From Anisus vortex (Eukaryota; Mollusca; Gastropoda; Planorbidae), in the NCBI GenBank assembly GCA_949126835.1, contig OX421508.1, positions 15,640,272 through 15,704,271 on the forward strand: 64,000 nt of DNA, read 5' to 3'. This document shows positions 10,901-22,250 of this stretch, one piece after another. The notes under the pieces are model-generated. The model was not told where the DNA came from. It saw only the letters and a program-made list of their open reading frames with translations, and did no database searches. Positions within the stretch are counted from its first letter, which is position 1, and the number at the start of each line of letters is the position of its first letter. The translations under genes were made by a program, and so were the position numbers.

Positions 10901-13718
10901 ATGAGCTCTCTGCAAATTCAAATAAATTTTAGTTCTAAAGCTTTTGAAAATGTCTAAATTGTTAAAACTTTAATTAAAACTAGATCAAAGATCACTAAAA
11001 CAGAGCATTTTTTCTTAGTTAAATATATTACATAATAATTATATTTGTATATATAACGCTGCCAACAAACATAATGTAAGCTCAGAGCACATTTAACAGT
11101 GAGCAACAAACAACTAAGAACACAGATATAATCTCTAAGGCTTAAAAATATAAAAGCTAATTAAAAAATAATCTTAAAACTTTACAAATATAGGACAAAG
11201 CAAATAAATGTAGCATTTACTGACCTAATATACAAGTAAAACAGTGACTTATAAGGGTAAAAAAATTGTTTAAGAAATGTAAATATTAAAATAAAGTGTT
11301 TTCAAGTTGTTTTTAAAAGTGACGATAGAACTTGTTCGGGCCAGATATTGAGAAAGCTCTGAGGCAAACGGTCGTCAAACGGGCAAACGGGGCACCTCCA
11401 GAAGCGAGAAGTAGGCAGAACCAAATATTCTTTCCGTAACATATATGGCTTGATTAGTTCCTTGATATAGGACAGCACCTCGTTGTTATGTAGGCACTGA
11501 TGTCAGAGTATTCAATTCTCGCTCTCATCGGGGGGCCAGCACACGAGAACTGTCGCAGAATCCACCTTGACTTATGCATGACTAGCCGGGCTGCACTGTT
11601 TTTTAATATGCTGTAATTTGGCAACTATATCGCGAGAGTAGGCCTACAAAGGCAGCTGCAAGTTTTTTAGCTGAGTCAAACGACAGATACCGTCAGATCT
11701 AGTTACCAAGTCTAATAAAGGCCTGTAAAATAAGGATTTTTTTTCTTTTCTATAAAGGGGATAAGTTGATTTAATTATAAGTATAAGGCAATTCAAGGCC
11801 ATCATGGGATATAGTGCCGCTATACTGCTATACTATGGCCGCATGTCCTATGGACCTACACCCCATTTTTATGATGAGCCAAATTATAATTTGTCTACCC
11901 CCATTTCCGGTTCACTTATCATTTAGAAAGACAATTGATCAAGATGCTTATTTGACTCTATGAACTTATAATGAACTCAATGACTCAATGATTGAGAAGT
12001 AGTAAGATCTCATCTAATGATTTAATATAAACTAATCTAATTGACTTAAACTTAATTTGAAGTAGGCCTAATTCTTTCTTTATCTAACACTAACAGTATT
12101 TTATATAAATTCAGTAGGCCTATACTATAATGAACTATAGCCTATAGCCCACTATACTATAGACTATAGTAATAGTATAGACTATAGGCCTAGGCCCAGG
12201 TTTTGTTACTGAATGATTATTTTTTAAATAAGGGAGGCGTAATACGGCGGATTCGCCGTATAATGCCCAACGTTATGTGGCGGATCCGGTGTATAACGTT
12301 CAGCGTTATGCGGCGGATCTGGTATATAACGTTAAGCCCAATGTGTGTAGGCCCTATAATGCCGAGCGTCATCGGCAGACCCAAATTTATGAAAAAATGT
12401 GAGAGTTAGCCTATATTTATGACTTATAACTTCTAGGTAGAAGATTATTACGTCCACTAGGCCCAAAACTCCTGCAGGGCGACAGCGTAACATCAATTTC
12501 TAATTGTGATTAAGTGACATCGGCTAAATAACCTTTTTGTTTGAATTAATTATAAACAATGACAAATAGTTACAAAAAAGTCATGTATTTAACTAAAAAT
12601 ATATATTATTTTACTAAAATTGAATTAATAATAAAAAAAAAAAGTTGAAAAGGGGTAGGGTAGAACCAGCGTAACCTCTGTTGACAGCACACGTTACTAA
12701 CCACTGGGCCAAGAAAACTTGCTGAAAATTCAAAAAAAAATTGTAATTGAGCATACAGGGCCAGCTAAACAATAATGCGCATGCGCCAATAGCTTTGTGT
12801 ATAATATAGGTCACGAAAATTTGCCGTATAACTTTTGCGTTATACGTAGGGTTGCCATCCGTATCCGTCCCGATATATCGGGACCGTCACCGTTATGGAT
12901 CTTCTTGTCCCGACAAGACCCAAATTTGTCCCGATTATGCAAAATACTGTTACGAGTTTGGCTCAAGTACTAAAGTAACACCTTCTGAACTTAAACTTAA
13001 AGAACTTAAAGACCTTTTTTCTTGGCTAGTACATCTGCCACTGCAAATCACACCAAGAGTATGCTAATTTAATAGCATGGATAGAAGCGCTATAAGTAAA
13101 GTGCTATAAGTAGGCCTATAAGAAATGCTCATTCTTATCTTATCTGTTAGCGCAACATGTAAATGCAGCCTCAGTTGTTTCTTTTGTTTATGTCAACAAA
13201 TTTTTGTTAATTTTTAGCCTACACCCCCATCTCAGTGTCAGTATCCCGACGAGGTCCCAGCTAGATATGGCAACCCTAGTTACTAGTAAGTTATACTATA
13301 CGGCGAATCCGCCGTATAATCACTCCGTTTAAATATAAAGTCCTAATCAAGCCAATCATCAATCAAAATTATCACACCTCAAAGAGTCAAAAGGGCAAGG
13401 AATGAAGGATATAAGATTTATATAAGGAAGGACCATACATAAGACCATACCATAGTTACGCCATACATAGTATGATAGCCATAAAAAAATAAGGAAGGCA
13501 AGTGACTCTCACGCTCAAGTGTGGTTTTATTTAGGCCTACACTGTAAATTACAGTTTTAATAATATGGGATAATCCATCGGCAAGAATCCACTTTTTATA
13601 TTAGATATAAGGCTATAATAATGTATATATTTTCCCCTCCAAAAATATACTTTGAAATTAATTCCATGTCATCTAATATACTGTGAAGTTTCTGTCGAGT
13701 ACTTGGTTCTGACGCCAT
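4905..13718 (-). CDS. MED4: Mediator complex subunit 4 (5 exons, 3' end outside window)
   Basis: Exons on the minus strand are 13718-13651, 10909-10779, 9101-8986, 8719-8575 and 5024-4905. All junctions are GT-AG and phases match, giving 193 codons plus one base. The start ATG at 13718 follows an in-frame TAA and has an AAAATGG context. Exon 1 encodes [20 protein letters not shown]. Exons 2-3 encode the ELIEQL and ..KEAETIM helices of the Mediator middle-module coiled coil. Exon 4 has ATAVYQAK and [13 protein letters not shown]. Exon 5 has [14 protein letters not shown]. These are hallmark MED4 segments. MED4 is a nuclear subunit of the Mediator middle module, linking transcription factors to RNA polymerase II. 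The acidic or serine-rich C-terminal exon is missing and should lie left of position 1. Family assignment is firm; exact ends were read by eye. Confidence 0.93.
5440..6352. repeat. 53-bp minisatellite in MED4 intron 4
   Basis: About 17 tandem copies of a 53-bp unit (core GTTGGATCGTGAATAACAAA), with a 58-bp variant near both ends that reads GATAATATACTGTCCCAG. The repetition opens long minus-strand frames of 152 and 166 codons rich in [13 protein letters not shown] repeats. These are by-products of the array, not genes. Confidence 0.9.
6520..7506 (+). pseudogene. hAT transposase remnant (ZBED/GTF2IRD2-like)
   Basis: The plus strand holds broken pieces of a hAT transposase in order: [15 protein letters not shown] near 6551, a [10 protein letters not shown] segment near 6810, [12 protein letters not shown] near 7040, and the C-terminal dimerisation region (7264-7506) ending in the [13 protein letters not shown] signature. 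Frameshifts and stops separate the blocks, so the copy is dead. It lies in MED4 intron 4, antisense to MED4. The superfamily is recognised from the DG.PAM.G and TTY.CE..FS motifs. Confidence 0.75.
7512..7613. repeat. Two-copy direct repeat of about 51 bp
   Basis: A segment beginning TGGCTCAGGTAAAGCAGATG occurs twice in tandem immediately after the hAT remnant, with one or two differences. It is probably a small local duplication at the 3' side of the old insertion. Confidence 0.7.
8115..8305 (-). mobile_element. tRNA-derived SINE (family A, copy 1)
   Basis: On the minus strand this reads a head (AAAGTA..TGTGTCGATTCC), then a tRNA-like stretch containing GAGTGGTTAACA and a CCCCACTGAT segment, then a T-rich tail. 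The same head, tRNA-like middle and CCCCACTGAT segment recur at about 27636-27860 and 35565-35800, which defines a dispersed family. It sits in MED4 intron 4. Confidence 0.6.
9184..10659. mobile_element. Non-autonomous TIR transposon, 1.5 kb, in MED4 intron 2
   Basis: Ends are inverted repeats (CATGGGTGCAAG at 9184 and CTTGCACCCATG ending at 10659), followed inward by GGCC/GCCGGC-rich sequence. A perfect 7-bp flank TATGATA occurs at 9177-9183 and 10660-10666. No coding region is seen inside; a (TA)n stretch lies at about 9297-9350. Size and TIRs fit a non-autonomous DNA element. The superfamily is not certain. Confidence 0.75.
11290..11660 (-). mobile_element. LINE 3' end fragment (CR1/L2-like)
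   Basis: The minus strand encodes a degraded C-terminal LINE ORF2 segment: LQHIK near the start, then [20 protein letters not shown], then [15 protein letters not shown]. This resembles the RSFS..GP..WN.LP tail of CR1/L2-type reverse transcriptases. Several stops and frame changes show it is dead. It lies in MED4 intron 1. Confidence 0.55.
12640..12790 (-). mobile_element. tRNA-derived SINE
   Basis: The minus strand carries an A-box-like TGGCCCAGTGGTTAG, a weak B-box-like GGTTCTACCC about 40 bases on, and ends in a poly-T run (poly-A on the plus strand at about 12630-12641). The boxes and homopolymer end suggest a tRNA-derived SINE. Confidence 0.45.
12847..13278. mobile_element. MITE with TAGGGTTGCCA termini (hAT-like)
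   Basis: The element starts TAGGGTTGCCATCC and ends ATATGGCAACCCTA, a clear inverted pair. The flanking octamers GTTATACG and GTTACTAG only partly agree, so the target duplication is eroded or misplaced. It is nested in the foldback element at 12233-13326. Confidence 0.55.
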
Positions 13719-14664
13719 TTTTTAAGCAGTAACTTAAAATTATGGACCGGAATCTTTGGAATAAAAGAGAAAAGAAAAGTGAAAAGAAAAAGCAAATTTC
13801 ATTCTAAAATTTGGATGAATGAATATTCAGGACGTCCTCTGTGCAGCATTTCACTAAATTCTTACAAATTAAATAACCCATAAAAATAACGTTTAAATTC
13901 TTAATATCTATACTACACAATCAGGGCCACCATCCAGGCAGGTGAACAAATCCTAGCCTTCACCAGGATTTGAACCTTAACCATAGATATACACCTTAAC
14001 TAGAACAAAAGTAAAGAATAACACCCATACATAATTTTAAAATAAGGCAAGGGTAAATCACTTAGCTGTAGATCTATACATAGAGTAGGCTACATCATGA
14101 TAGACCTACCTCGGCATCGGGCTACGAACTTAACCTGAAACGTTCGTAACCTGAATTATTGAAATCAATGAAATAAAGACAATCCGTTTCAAATGTAATG
14201 AAAAAAGAACAGTCAAGAAATGTTTTTTTTTTTTTTTTTTATTAGGTTGGGGAATGTGGCTCTGGCTGGCAATTTGATATCAAAAGAATTGGTTGTCGAA
14301 TGAAACATGTCTGTGTGCAAAGTTTCAGCTCAATAGCATGGCGGTTAAATTAGTGCGTAAATCAGTAGTAGCCTTCCAAGAATCGTGTTGTTGTTACTCG
14401 AAAGCTGTAATGACACCCTAACCCACATCGCACTTAAATTATAGCCTACACATTTTCGGATTTCAGTGGGGCTATCAAAAGTTTATTATTTAACACATAT
14501 TTTATAGTAACCTCCCATTACCGTACTCAAGTACGATAGGTAACCTTCTTATAAGTTTACAGATGTTCTAGATAGAAGATTATTACGTCAAGTAAGGCCC
14601 AAAATTCCTGCAGTTATCGGTTGTCGGCAGGACCAAATTGATAATAGGGCCGGTGCAGCAGCTC
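13719..14664. other. MED4 upstream region, non-coding
   Basis: Upstream of the MED4 start codon. It includes a tRNA-like B-box piece on the minus strand (GGTTCAAATCCTGG near 13970), an 18-20-base T run at about 14222-14240, and otherwise unique AT-rich DNA. No convincing core promoter element was recognised, although the MED4 promoter should lie here. Confidence 0.5.
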
Positions 14665-15200
14665 ACTCATTCACTTACTCACTGATTCGATTACTCACAC
14701 ACTTGCTCACTGATTCGATTACTCATTCACTTACTCACCGATTCGATTACTCACACACTTGCTTACTGATTCGATTACTAATTCACTTACTCACTGATTC
14801 GATTACTCATTCACTTACTCACTGATTCGATCACTTATCAACTTACTCACTGATTCGATTACTCAACCACTTACTCACTGATTCGATTACTCATCCACTT
14901 ACTCACTGATTCGATCACTCATCAACTTACTCACTGATTCGATTACTCAACCACTTGCTCACTGATTCGATCACTCATCCACTTACTCACTGATTCGATT
15001 ACTCACATACTTGCACTGATTCGATTACTCATTCACTTACTCACTGATTCGATTACTCACCCACTTACTCACTGATTCGATCACTCACCCACTTATTAAT
15101 TGATTCAATTACTCACCAACTTACTCGGCGAATCGATAAATAACCCACGTAATAACTTATCCAATTTATCACCCACTTACTCACTGATTCGATTACTCAC
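14665..15200. repeat. 28-bp minisatellite (GATTCGATTACT unit)
   Basis: About 18 tandem copies of a unit of roughly 28 bp that alternates CACTTACTCACT with GATTCGATTACT. It grades directly into the longer-unit array that follows and shares its CACTTACTCACT core. Confidence 0.9.
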
Positions 15201-18200
15201 CCACTCGCTAGCACACTCACACAGTCACCCACATACTCACTAATTAACTTGCTCGCTCGCACACTCACACAGTCACCCACATACTCACTAATTAACTTGC
15301 TCGCTCGCACACTCACACAGTCACCCAGTCACCCACTTACACTCTAATTGGCTTGCTCGCTTACACACTCACTCAGTCACCCTCTTACTCACTAATTAGC
15401 TCGCTCGCTCGCACACTCACCCAGACACCCACATACTCACTAATTAACTTGCTCGCTCGCACACTCACACAGTCACCCACATACTCACTAATTAACTTGC
15501 TCGCTCGCACACTCACACAGTCACCCACTTACTCACTAATTAGCTCGCTCGCGGAATCACCCAGACACCCACTTACTCACTAATTAGCTTGCTTGCTCGC
15601 ACACTCACTTAGTCACCCACTAACTCACTAATTAGCTTATTCGCTCGCACACTCACACAGTCACCAACTTACTCACTAATTAGTTTGCTCGCACACTCAC
15701 ACAGTCACCCAATTACTCACTAATTAGCTTGCTCGCTCGCACACTCACCCAGTCACCCACTAACTCACTAATTAGCTTATTCGCTCGCACACTCACCCAG
15801 TCACCCACTTACTCACTAATTAGCTTGCTCGCTCGCACACTCACTTAGTCACCCACTAACTCACTAATTAGCTTATTCGCTCGCACACTCACACAGTCAC
15901 CAACTTACTCACTAATTAGTTTGCTCGCACACTCACACAGTCACCCAATTACTCACTAATTAGCTTGCTCGCTCGCACACTCACCCAGTCACCCACTAAC
16001 TCACTAATTAGCTTGTTCGCTCGCACACTCACACAGTCACCCACTTACTCACTAATTAGTTTGCTCGCACACTCACACAGTCACCCACTAACTCACTAAT
16101 TAGTTTGCTCGCACACTCACCCAGTCACCCACTAACTCACTAATTAGCTTGTTCGCACACTCACTTAGTCACCCACTAACTCACTAATTAGTTTGCTCGC
16201 ACACTCACACAGTCACCCACTTACTCACTAATTAGTTTGCTCGCACACTCACCCAGTCACCCACTTACTCACTAATTAGCTTGTTCGCTCGCACACTCAC
16301 ACAGTCACCCACTAACTCACTAATTAGTTTGCTCGCACACTCACACAGTCACCCACTAACTCACTAATTAGCTTGTTCGCACACTCACACAGTCACCCAC
16401 TTACTCACTAATTAGTTTGCTCGCTCGCACACTCACACAGTCACACAGTCACCCACTTACTCACTAATTAGTTTGCTCGCTCGCACACTCACACAGTCAC
16501 CCAGTTACCCACTTACACACTAATTAGTTTGCTCGCACACTCACACAGTCACCCACTTACTCACTAATTAGCTTGCTCGCACACTCACCTAGTTACCCAC
16601 TTACTCACTAATTAGCTTGCTTGCTTGCACACTCACACAGTCACCCACTTACTCACTAATTAGCTTGCTTGCTCGCACACTCACACAGTCACCCACTTAC
16701 TCACTAATTAGCTTGCTTGCTCGCACACTCACACAGTCACCCACTTACTCACTAATTAGCTTGCTTGCTCTCACACTCACCTAGTCACCCACTTACTCAC
16801 TAATTAGCTTGCTTGCTCTCACACTCACCTAGTTACCCACTTACTCACTAATTAGCTTGCTTGCTCGCACACTCACACAGTCACCCACTTACTCACTAAT
16901 TAGCTTGCTTGCTCGCACACTCACACAGTCACCCACTTACTCACTAATTAGCTTGCTTGCTCGCACACTCACACAGTCACCCACTTACTCACTAATTAGC
17001 TTGCTTGCTCGCACACTCACACAGTCACCCACTTACTCACTAATTAGCTTGCTTGCTCGCACACTCACACAGTCACCCACTTACTCACTAATTAGCTTGC
17101 TTGCTCGCACACTCACACAGTCACCCACTTACTCACTAATTAGCTTGCTTGCTCGCACACTCACACAGTCACCCACTTACTCACTAATTAGCTTGCTTGC
17201 TCGCACACTCACACAGTCACCCACTTACTCACTAATTAGCTTGTTTGCTCGCACACTCACACAGTCACCCACTTACAAACTAATTAGTTTGCTCGCACAC
17301 TCACCCAGTCACCCACTTACTCACTAATTAGCTTGCTTGCTCGCACACTCACCCAGTCACCCACTTACTCACTAATTAGCTTGCTTGCTCGCACACTCAC
17401 ACAGTCACCCACTTACTCACTAATTAGCTTGCTTGCTCGCACACTCACACAATCACCCACTTACTCACTAATTAGCTTGCTTGCTCGCACACTCACACAG
17501 TCACCCACTTACTCACTAATTAGCTTGTTTGCTCGCACACTCACACAGTCACCCACTTACACACTAATTAGTTTGCTCGCACACTCACCCAGTCACCCAC
17601 TTACTCACTAATTAGCTTGCTTGCTCGCACACTCACACAGTCACCCACTTACACACTAATTAGTTTGCTCGCACACTCACACAGTCACCCACTTACACAC
17701 TAATTAGCTTGCTCGCACACTCACACAGTCACCCACTTACTCACTAATTAGCTTGTTTGCTCGCACACTCACACAGTCACCCACTTACACACTAATTAGT
17801 TTGCTCGCACACTCACACAGTCACCCACTTACTCACTAAATAGCTTGCTCGCTCTCACACTCACCTAGTTACCCACTTACACACTAATTAGTTTGCTCGC
17901 ACACTCACACAGTCACCCACTTACTCATTAATTAGCTTGCTCGCTCGCACACTCACCCAGTCACCCACTTACTCACTAAATAGCTTGCTCGCTCTCACAC
18001 TCACCTAGTTACCCACTTACACACTAATTAGTTTGCTCGCACACTCACACAGTCACCCACTTACTCATTAATTAGCTTGCTCGCTCGCACACTCACCCAG
18101 TCACCCACTTACTCACTAATTAGCTTGCTTGCTCGCACACTCAATCAGTCACCCATTTATTCACTAATTAGCTTGCTTGCTCGCACACTCAATCAGTCAC

Positions 18201-19460
18201 CCATTTATTCACTAATTAGCTTGCTCGCACACTCACCCAGTCACCCACTTACTCACTAATTAGCTTGCTTGCTCGCACACTCAATCAGTCACCCATTTAT
18301 TCACTAATTAGCTTGCTCGCTGGCAAACTCACACAGTCACCCATTTATTCACTAATTAGCTTGCTTGCTCGCACACTCAATCAGTCACCCATTTATTCAC
18401 TAATTAGCTTGCTCGCACACTCACCCAGTCACCCACTTACTCACTAATTAGCTTGCTCGCTCGCACACTCACCCAGTCACCCACTTACTCACTAATTAAC
18501 TTGCTCGCTCGCACACTCACCCAGTCACCCACTTACTCACTAATTAGTTTGCTCGCTCGCACACTCACCCAGTCACCCACTTACTCACTAATTAGCTTGC
18601 TGGCTCGCACACTCACCCAGTCACCCACATACTCACTAATTAGTTTGCTCCCACACTCACTCAGTCACCCACTTACTCACTAATTAGCTTGCTTGCTCGC
18701 ACACTCACCCAGTCACACACTTACTCATTAATAAGCTTGCTCGCTCGCACACTCGCCAAGTCACCCACTTACTCACTAATTAGCTTGCTTGCTCGCACAC
18801 TCACCCAGTCACCCACATACTCACTAATTAGTTTGCTCGCACACTCGCACAGTCACCCACATACTCACTAATTAGTTTGCTCGCACACTCGCCCAGTCAC
18901 CCACATACTCACTAATTAGTTTGCTCGCACACTCGCCCAGTCACCCACATACTTACTAATTAGTTTGCTCGCACACTGACCCAGTCACCCACATACTCAC
19001 TAATTAGTTTGCTCGCACACTCACCCAGTCACCCACATACTCACTAATTAGTTTGCTCGCACACTCGCCCAGTCACCCACATACTCACTAATTAGTTTGC
19101 TCGCACACTCGCCCAGTCACCCACATACTCACTAATTAGTTTGCTCGCACACTCGCCCAGTCACCCACATACTCACTAATTAGTTTGCTCGCACACTCGC
19201 CCAGTCACCCACATACTCACTAATTAGTTTGCTCGCACACTCGCCCAGTCACCCACATACTCACTACTTAGTTTGCTCGCACACTCGCCCAGTCACCCAC
19301 ATACTCACTAATTAGTTTGCTCGCACACTCGCCCAGTCACCCACATACTCACTAATTAGTTTGCTCGCACACTCGCCCAGTCACCCACATACTCACTAAT
19401 TAGTTTGCTCGCACACTCGCCCAGTCACCCATTTACTCACGAATTAGCTTGCTTGCTCAC
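15200..19460. repeat. 44/48/52-bp minisatellite, 4.3 kb
   Basis: Roughly 90 tandem copies of a unit containing CACCCACTTACTCACTAATT, followed by a TTGCTCGC block and CACACTCACACAGT. Units are 44, 48 or 52 bp depending on how many 4-bp TTGC/TCGC steps are present. Homogeneous runs stand out: 48-mers at about 16850-17270 and 44-mers with CACTCGCCCAG at about 18870-19430. Plus-strand frames of up to 156 codons repeating ARTLTQSPTYSLISLL arise because 48 is a multiple of three. They are not genes. Confidence 0.95.
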
Positions 19461-20265
19461 ACGTCCGCAAAAACCATAAAAAGGGTACAAAGTGTCGTTT
19501 TCATTCTATTTATTTCGTAAAAACGAACATATCCGAAAATTGTATTTACTTCCGACTCTTCCGGTAGAGGCAGCCATAATTTACGTGAAATATACTCTTC
19601 GATTCGCAAATTGGTTGAAGGAATTCGTAACAATTCCAAAGGCTATGATGCTGAAAATTTGATAGAATGTATTGTTAGTCGGGACAAGTCTGCTGCCCAA
19701 GTTTCAGCTCGATTGGACGACGAAAAGTGGTCGAAAAATCGATGCAAAGTTTTGCTAACACTTAAACATCCAAGCAACCAACCAACCAAGCAGACAGACA
19801 GACAGATGGTACGAGTTAAAAGAAAGGGAGTAAAAAAAAATGATGTATTTTTATAACATCAAAAATGTTATTCCGATTTCTTGTTACCTTTTTTGTTTTT
19901 ACTAAATAAAAAACTGGAAAAAAATTGTTTGTAGCCTACATTCTAAAATCACCTTCCCACTTTCCTTCCGACTGGTTTTTCTTCAATGACTATAGTTGCT
20001 TATTCAAGTAATAATAATTGCATTCCTATACACCTATTTACCGCCATACACCTTTTCCTTTGCTGTATTGCATGATGACGCGTTGTTATTCTAGTTTGAT
20101 TTTATTATCCCCTCTTACCATTGAAGTTAATGTATTCACTGTCACGACATGGCTTGTTAGCTCAATGTACAGCCTAATTTTATAAAAAAAAAACGACTAC
20201 AAGTAAGACATCACTATAGAAAATATGTTGTTGCCACCTGTAAACTAAATTATTCCATAATAACT
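19461..20265. other. No gene recognised
   Basis: AT-rich DNA after the minisatellite. It includes short CCAA and CAGA simple repeats at about 19774-19805 and nothing with recognisable coding potential on either strand. Confidence 0.5.
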
Positions 20266-20267
20266 AA

Positions 20268-20612
20268 AAAGCTCCATAACCATACTTCATAACTGTAGGG
20301 CCTACAGCTCCATGGCCATATTTCATAAGTGTAGGCCTACAGCCCCATAGCTCTTACTTCATAACTGTACATGTGCAGCTACATGGCTATGCTTCTTAAC
20401 TGCGTACAGCTACACGACTTTACTTCATAACTGTATAGGCTTACAGCTACATGAATATACTTCATAACTGTACAGCCCCATGGCTTTAATTCATAACTGT
20501 ACAGCTACATGACTTTAATTCATAACTGTAGGCTATAAATAGAGCTACTTGACTATAATACTTCATAAATGTACAGCTACATGACTATACTTCATAACTG
20601 TACAGCTACTTT
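20268..20612. repeat. Degenerate minisatellite (CTTCATAACTGTA unit)
   Basis: About nine imperfect copies of a 34-45-bp unit built from CTTCATAACTGTA followed by CAGCTACATGACT. Copies differ by substitutions and by insertions containing TAGGCCTA-like steps, so this array looks old. Confidence 0.8.
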
Positions 20613-21000
20613 CATCAACTTCGCCCAGCTAACAATCTCAATTATTATCATCAAGCAGATTTTGAAGGGTCAGGCAATATTTTCGTTCGCACTATGACTA
20701 TGGCAAGAAGTATATTTCCCATCTCGATACAGTTCGATACAGCATCAAATTTAGCTCTGCATTTAATCCGTCACCAATCATTCGTTTTAATTGCAGATTT
20801 GATGTTCCATGATTATTCTCATTGAAGGGCAGAGTTTTGTTGTTTTTTGTTCATTGCACTGTCCCTCATCTTTTCTATATTTTTAAGAAGACAATCTCTC
20901 AACGTTGTAAAGATGACAGAACTTTGTTGCAGATTCAGCCATTTTGTTTAAAACAAAAAAACGTCCGGGAATCATTGATTTCAAGAACGAAGTGTCTTCC

Positions 21001-22244
21001 TACCCCAAAAATTTGGGGTATCTAGGCGTACGCCTAGAGACCCCAAAAGTTTTTTAGCCTACTGCGCATGACATTATTTTGATTTCAAAAGCTTTCGCTT
21101 CCGATTTAGCTAGATCATCCTTTCATTATTCATGTCTAGTTTTGACAAGATATGATGGGCCTAATGATCTAAATTATGGAATTTTATCTAACTTAATCTT
21201 ATGACGGTGGCCTTGTGACTGTGGAAAAAAGTAAATGCAGAACAAATGATAGCACTTAATATTTGGTTTGCCTCTTGTTTAAGGGGACACTTTTTGCACC
21301 TTAAGGATAGTGACAGTACATATGAGCATGTACCTATTTTAATACATTGTATAATTGTAAGTGTAACCATTCAAAACAAAATTTAAATACTGGATAATTA
21401 TAATAAACGGAGTGTCTGCGCGTCCGGCGACCGGACGTATAGCGCGGGAGATATACGTCCGGCGACCCAAGTCACGTCACGCCACGTGACTGACCATGCG
21501 CATAATCGTTTTTTCTTGTTCGAGTTGCTTAATTACTATTTATTGTCATACATAACCAAGGTATCGTGGCCTAATGGTCAGTAGCGTGTTCTGGCAACCG
21601 GAGTCTCGAATGTTCGAATCCAGCTATCTCCATCTTCTTTTTTTTTTTTTTTTTTTTTAAATTCAAATACAGTACAATGAGATATTTTTTTAGTTCAATA
21701 CGAGAATACCCTTCATTTATTCATGTGGGTGGAAATAATTTCATTCAAAGTATCAAAGAAATAAAAAATTCGACTGTTAGGCCTAATGTCGTAATGTCGA
21801 GCCTATTTCTTAAGAAAACGTGTTAAATGTCATTACCAAACAATTTATAAAGTAGTTTAATAAAGTCATTAGTAAACATCTTGACTTGCGCTACAATTTC
21901 AATTACGATAAGACATTCATTTAGCCTACTATGAATGTGGGTGGACATAAGAATCTCATTCAATGTATCCATTCAAAGTATTAAACTAATAATTAGACTA
22001 TTAGGCATAATGCCCGTTTCTTTATAAATATGTTAATATCAATACGCTCTACGTCTCTCGTTTGTACTTGTAGTTGGGTGGTCTATCTAGGCCACTAGCT
22101 AGAGACCCCATTTTTTGGGGGCATCTAGACCGCCAGCTAGATACCCCAAAAATTTGGGCTCTTTAGACCGCCAGCTAAATACCCCAAATTTTTGGGGCAT
22201 TTAGGCCGCCAGCTAGATACCCCAAATTTTTGGGGTATCTAGCC
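21001..22244. mobile_element. Foldback element with palindromic CCCCAAAAATTTGGGG ends
   Basis: Both ends carry palindromes of the type CCCCAAAAATTTGGGGTATC. The right end has four such units in tandem (about 22095-22240), separated by CGCCAGCTAGATA. Flanking TCTTCC at 20995-21000 and 22245-22250 is a candidate 6-bp target duplication. The interior holds a GC-rich hairpin stretch (21412-21480) and a tRNA-like SINE piece. No coding frame is recognised. Confidence 0.6.
21555..21660 (+). mobile_element. tRNA-like SINE piece with poly-T
   Basis: TGGCCTAATGGTCAG (A-box-like) and TGTTCGAATCC (B-box-like) lie at tRNA spacing, followed by a run of about 20 T. The acceptor and T stems do not pair properly, so this is a tRNA-derived repeat or pseudogene, not a working tRNA gene. 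Confidence 0.5.
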
Positions 22245-22250
22245 TCTTCC

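Larger units (their letters stand above)
12233..13326. mobile_element. Foldback/TIR element with CGCCGTATAA palindromes
   Basis: Inverted ends near 12233-12263 and 13296-13326 share ACGGCGGATTCGCCGTATA, itself a near-perfect palindrome. Just inside the left end, related units of about 35-45 bp recur (GGCGGATCCGG, GGCGGATCTGG, each with a TATAACGTT). A second TIR element (12847-13278) and a tRNA-like SINE (about 12640-12790) are nested inside. No open frame of note. Flanks share a TTTAAATA-like sequence, but an exact target duplication could not be set. Confidence 0.55.

Noticed and set aside
16857..17611. Plus-strand frames of 156 and 92 codons with ARTLTQSPTYSLISL repeats
   Set aside because: Open only because 48-bp units preserve frame; adjacent 44-bp units break it. 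Not counted as a gene.
14665..19460. Possible CRISPR-like array or telomeric repeat
   Set aside because: Units are contiguous with no unique spacers, the setting is eukaryotic, and the unit is not a telomere motif.
21555..21630. Functional tRNA gene
   Set aside because: A- and B-box-like stretches are present but the acceptor, anticodon and T stems do not pair, and a long T run suggests a SINE tail.
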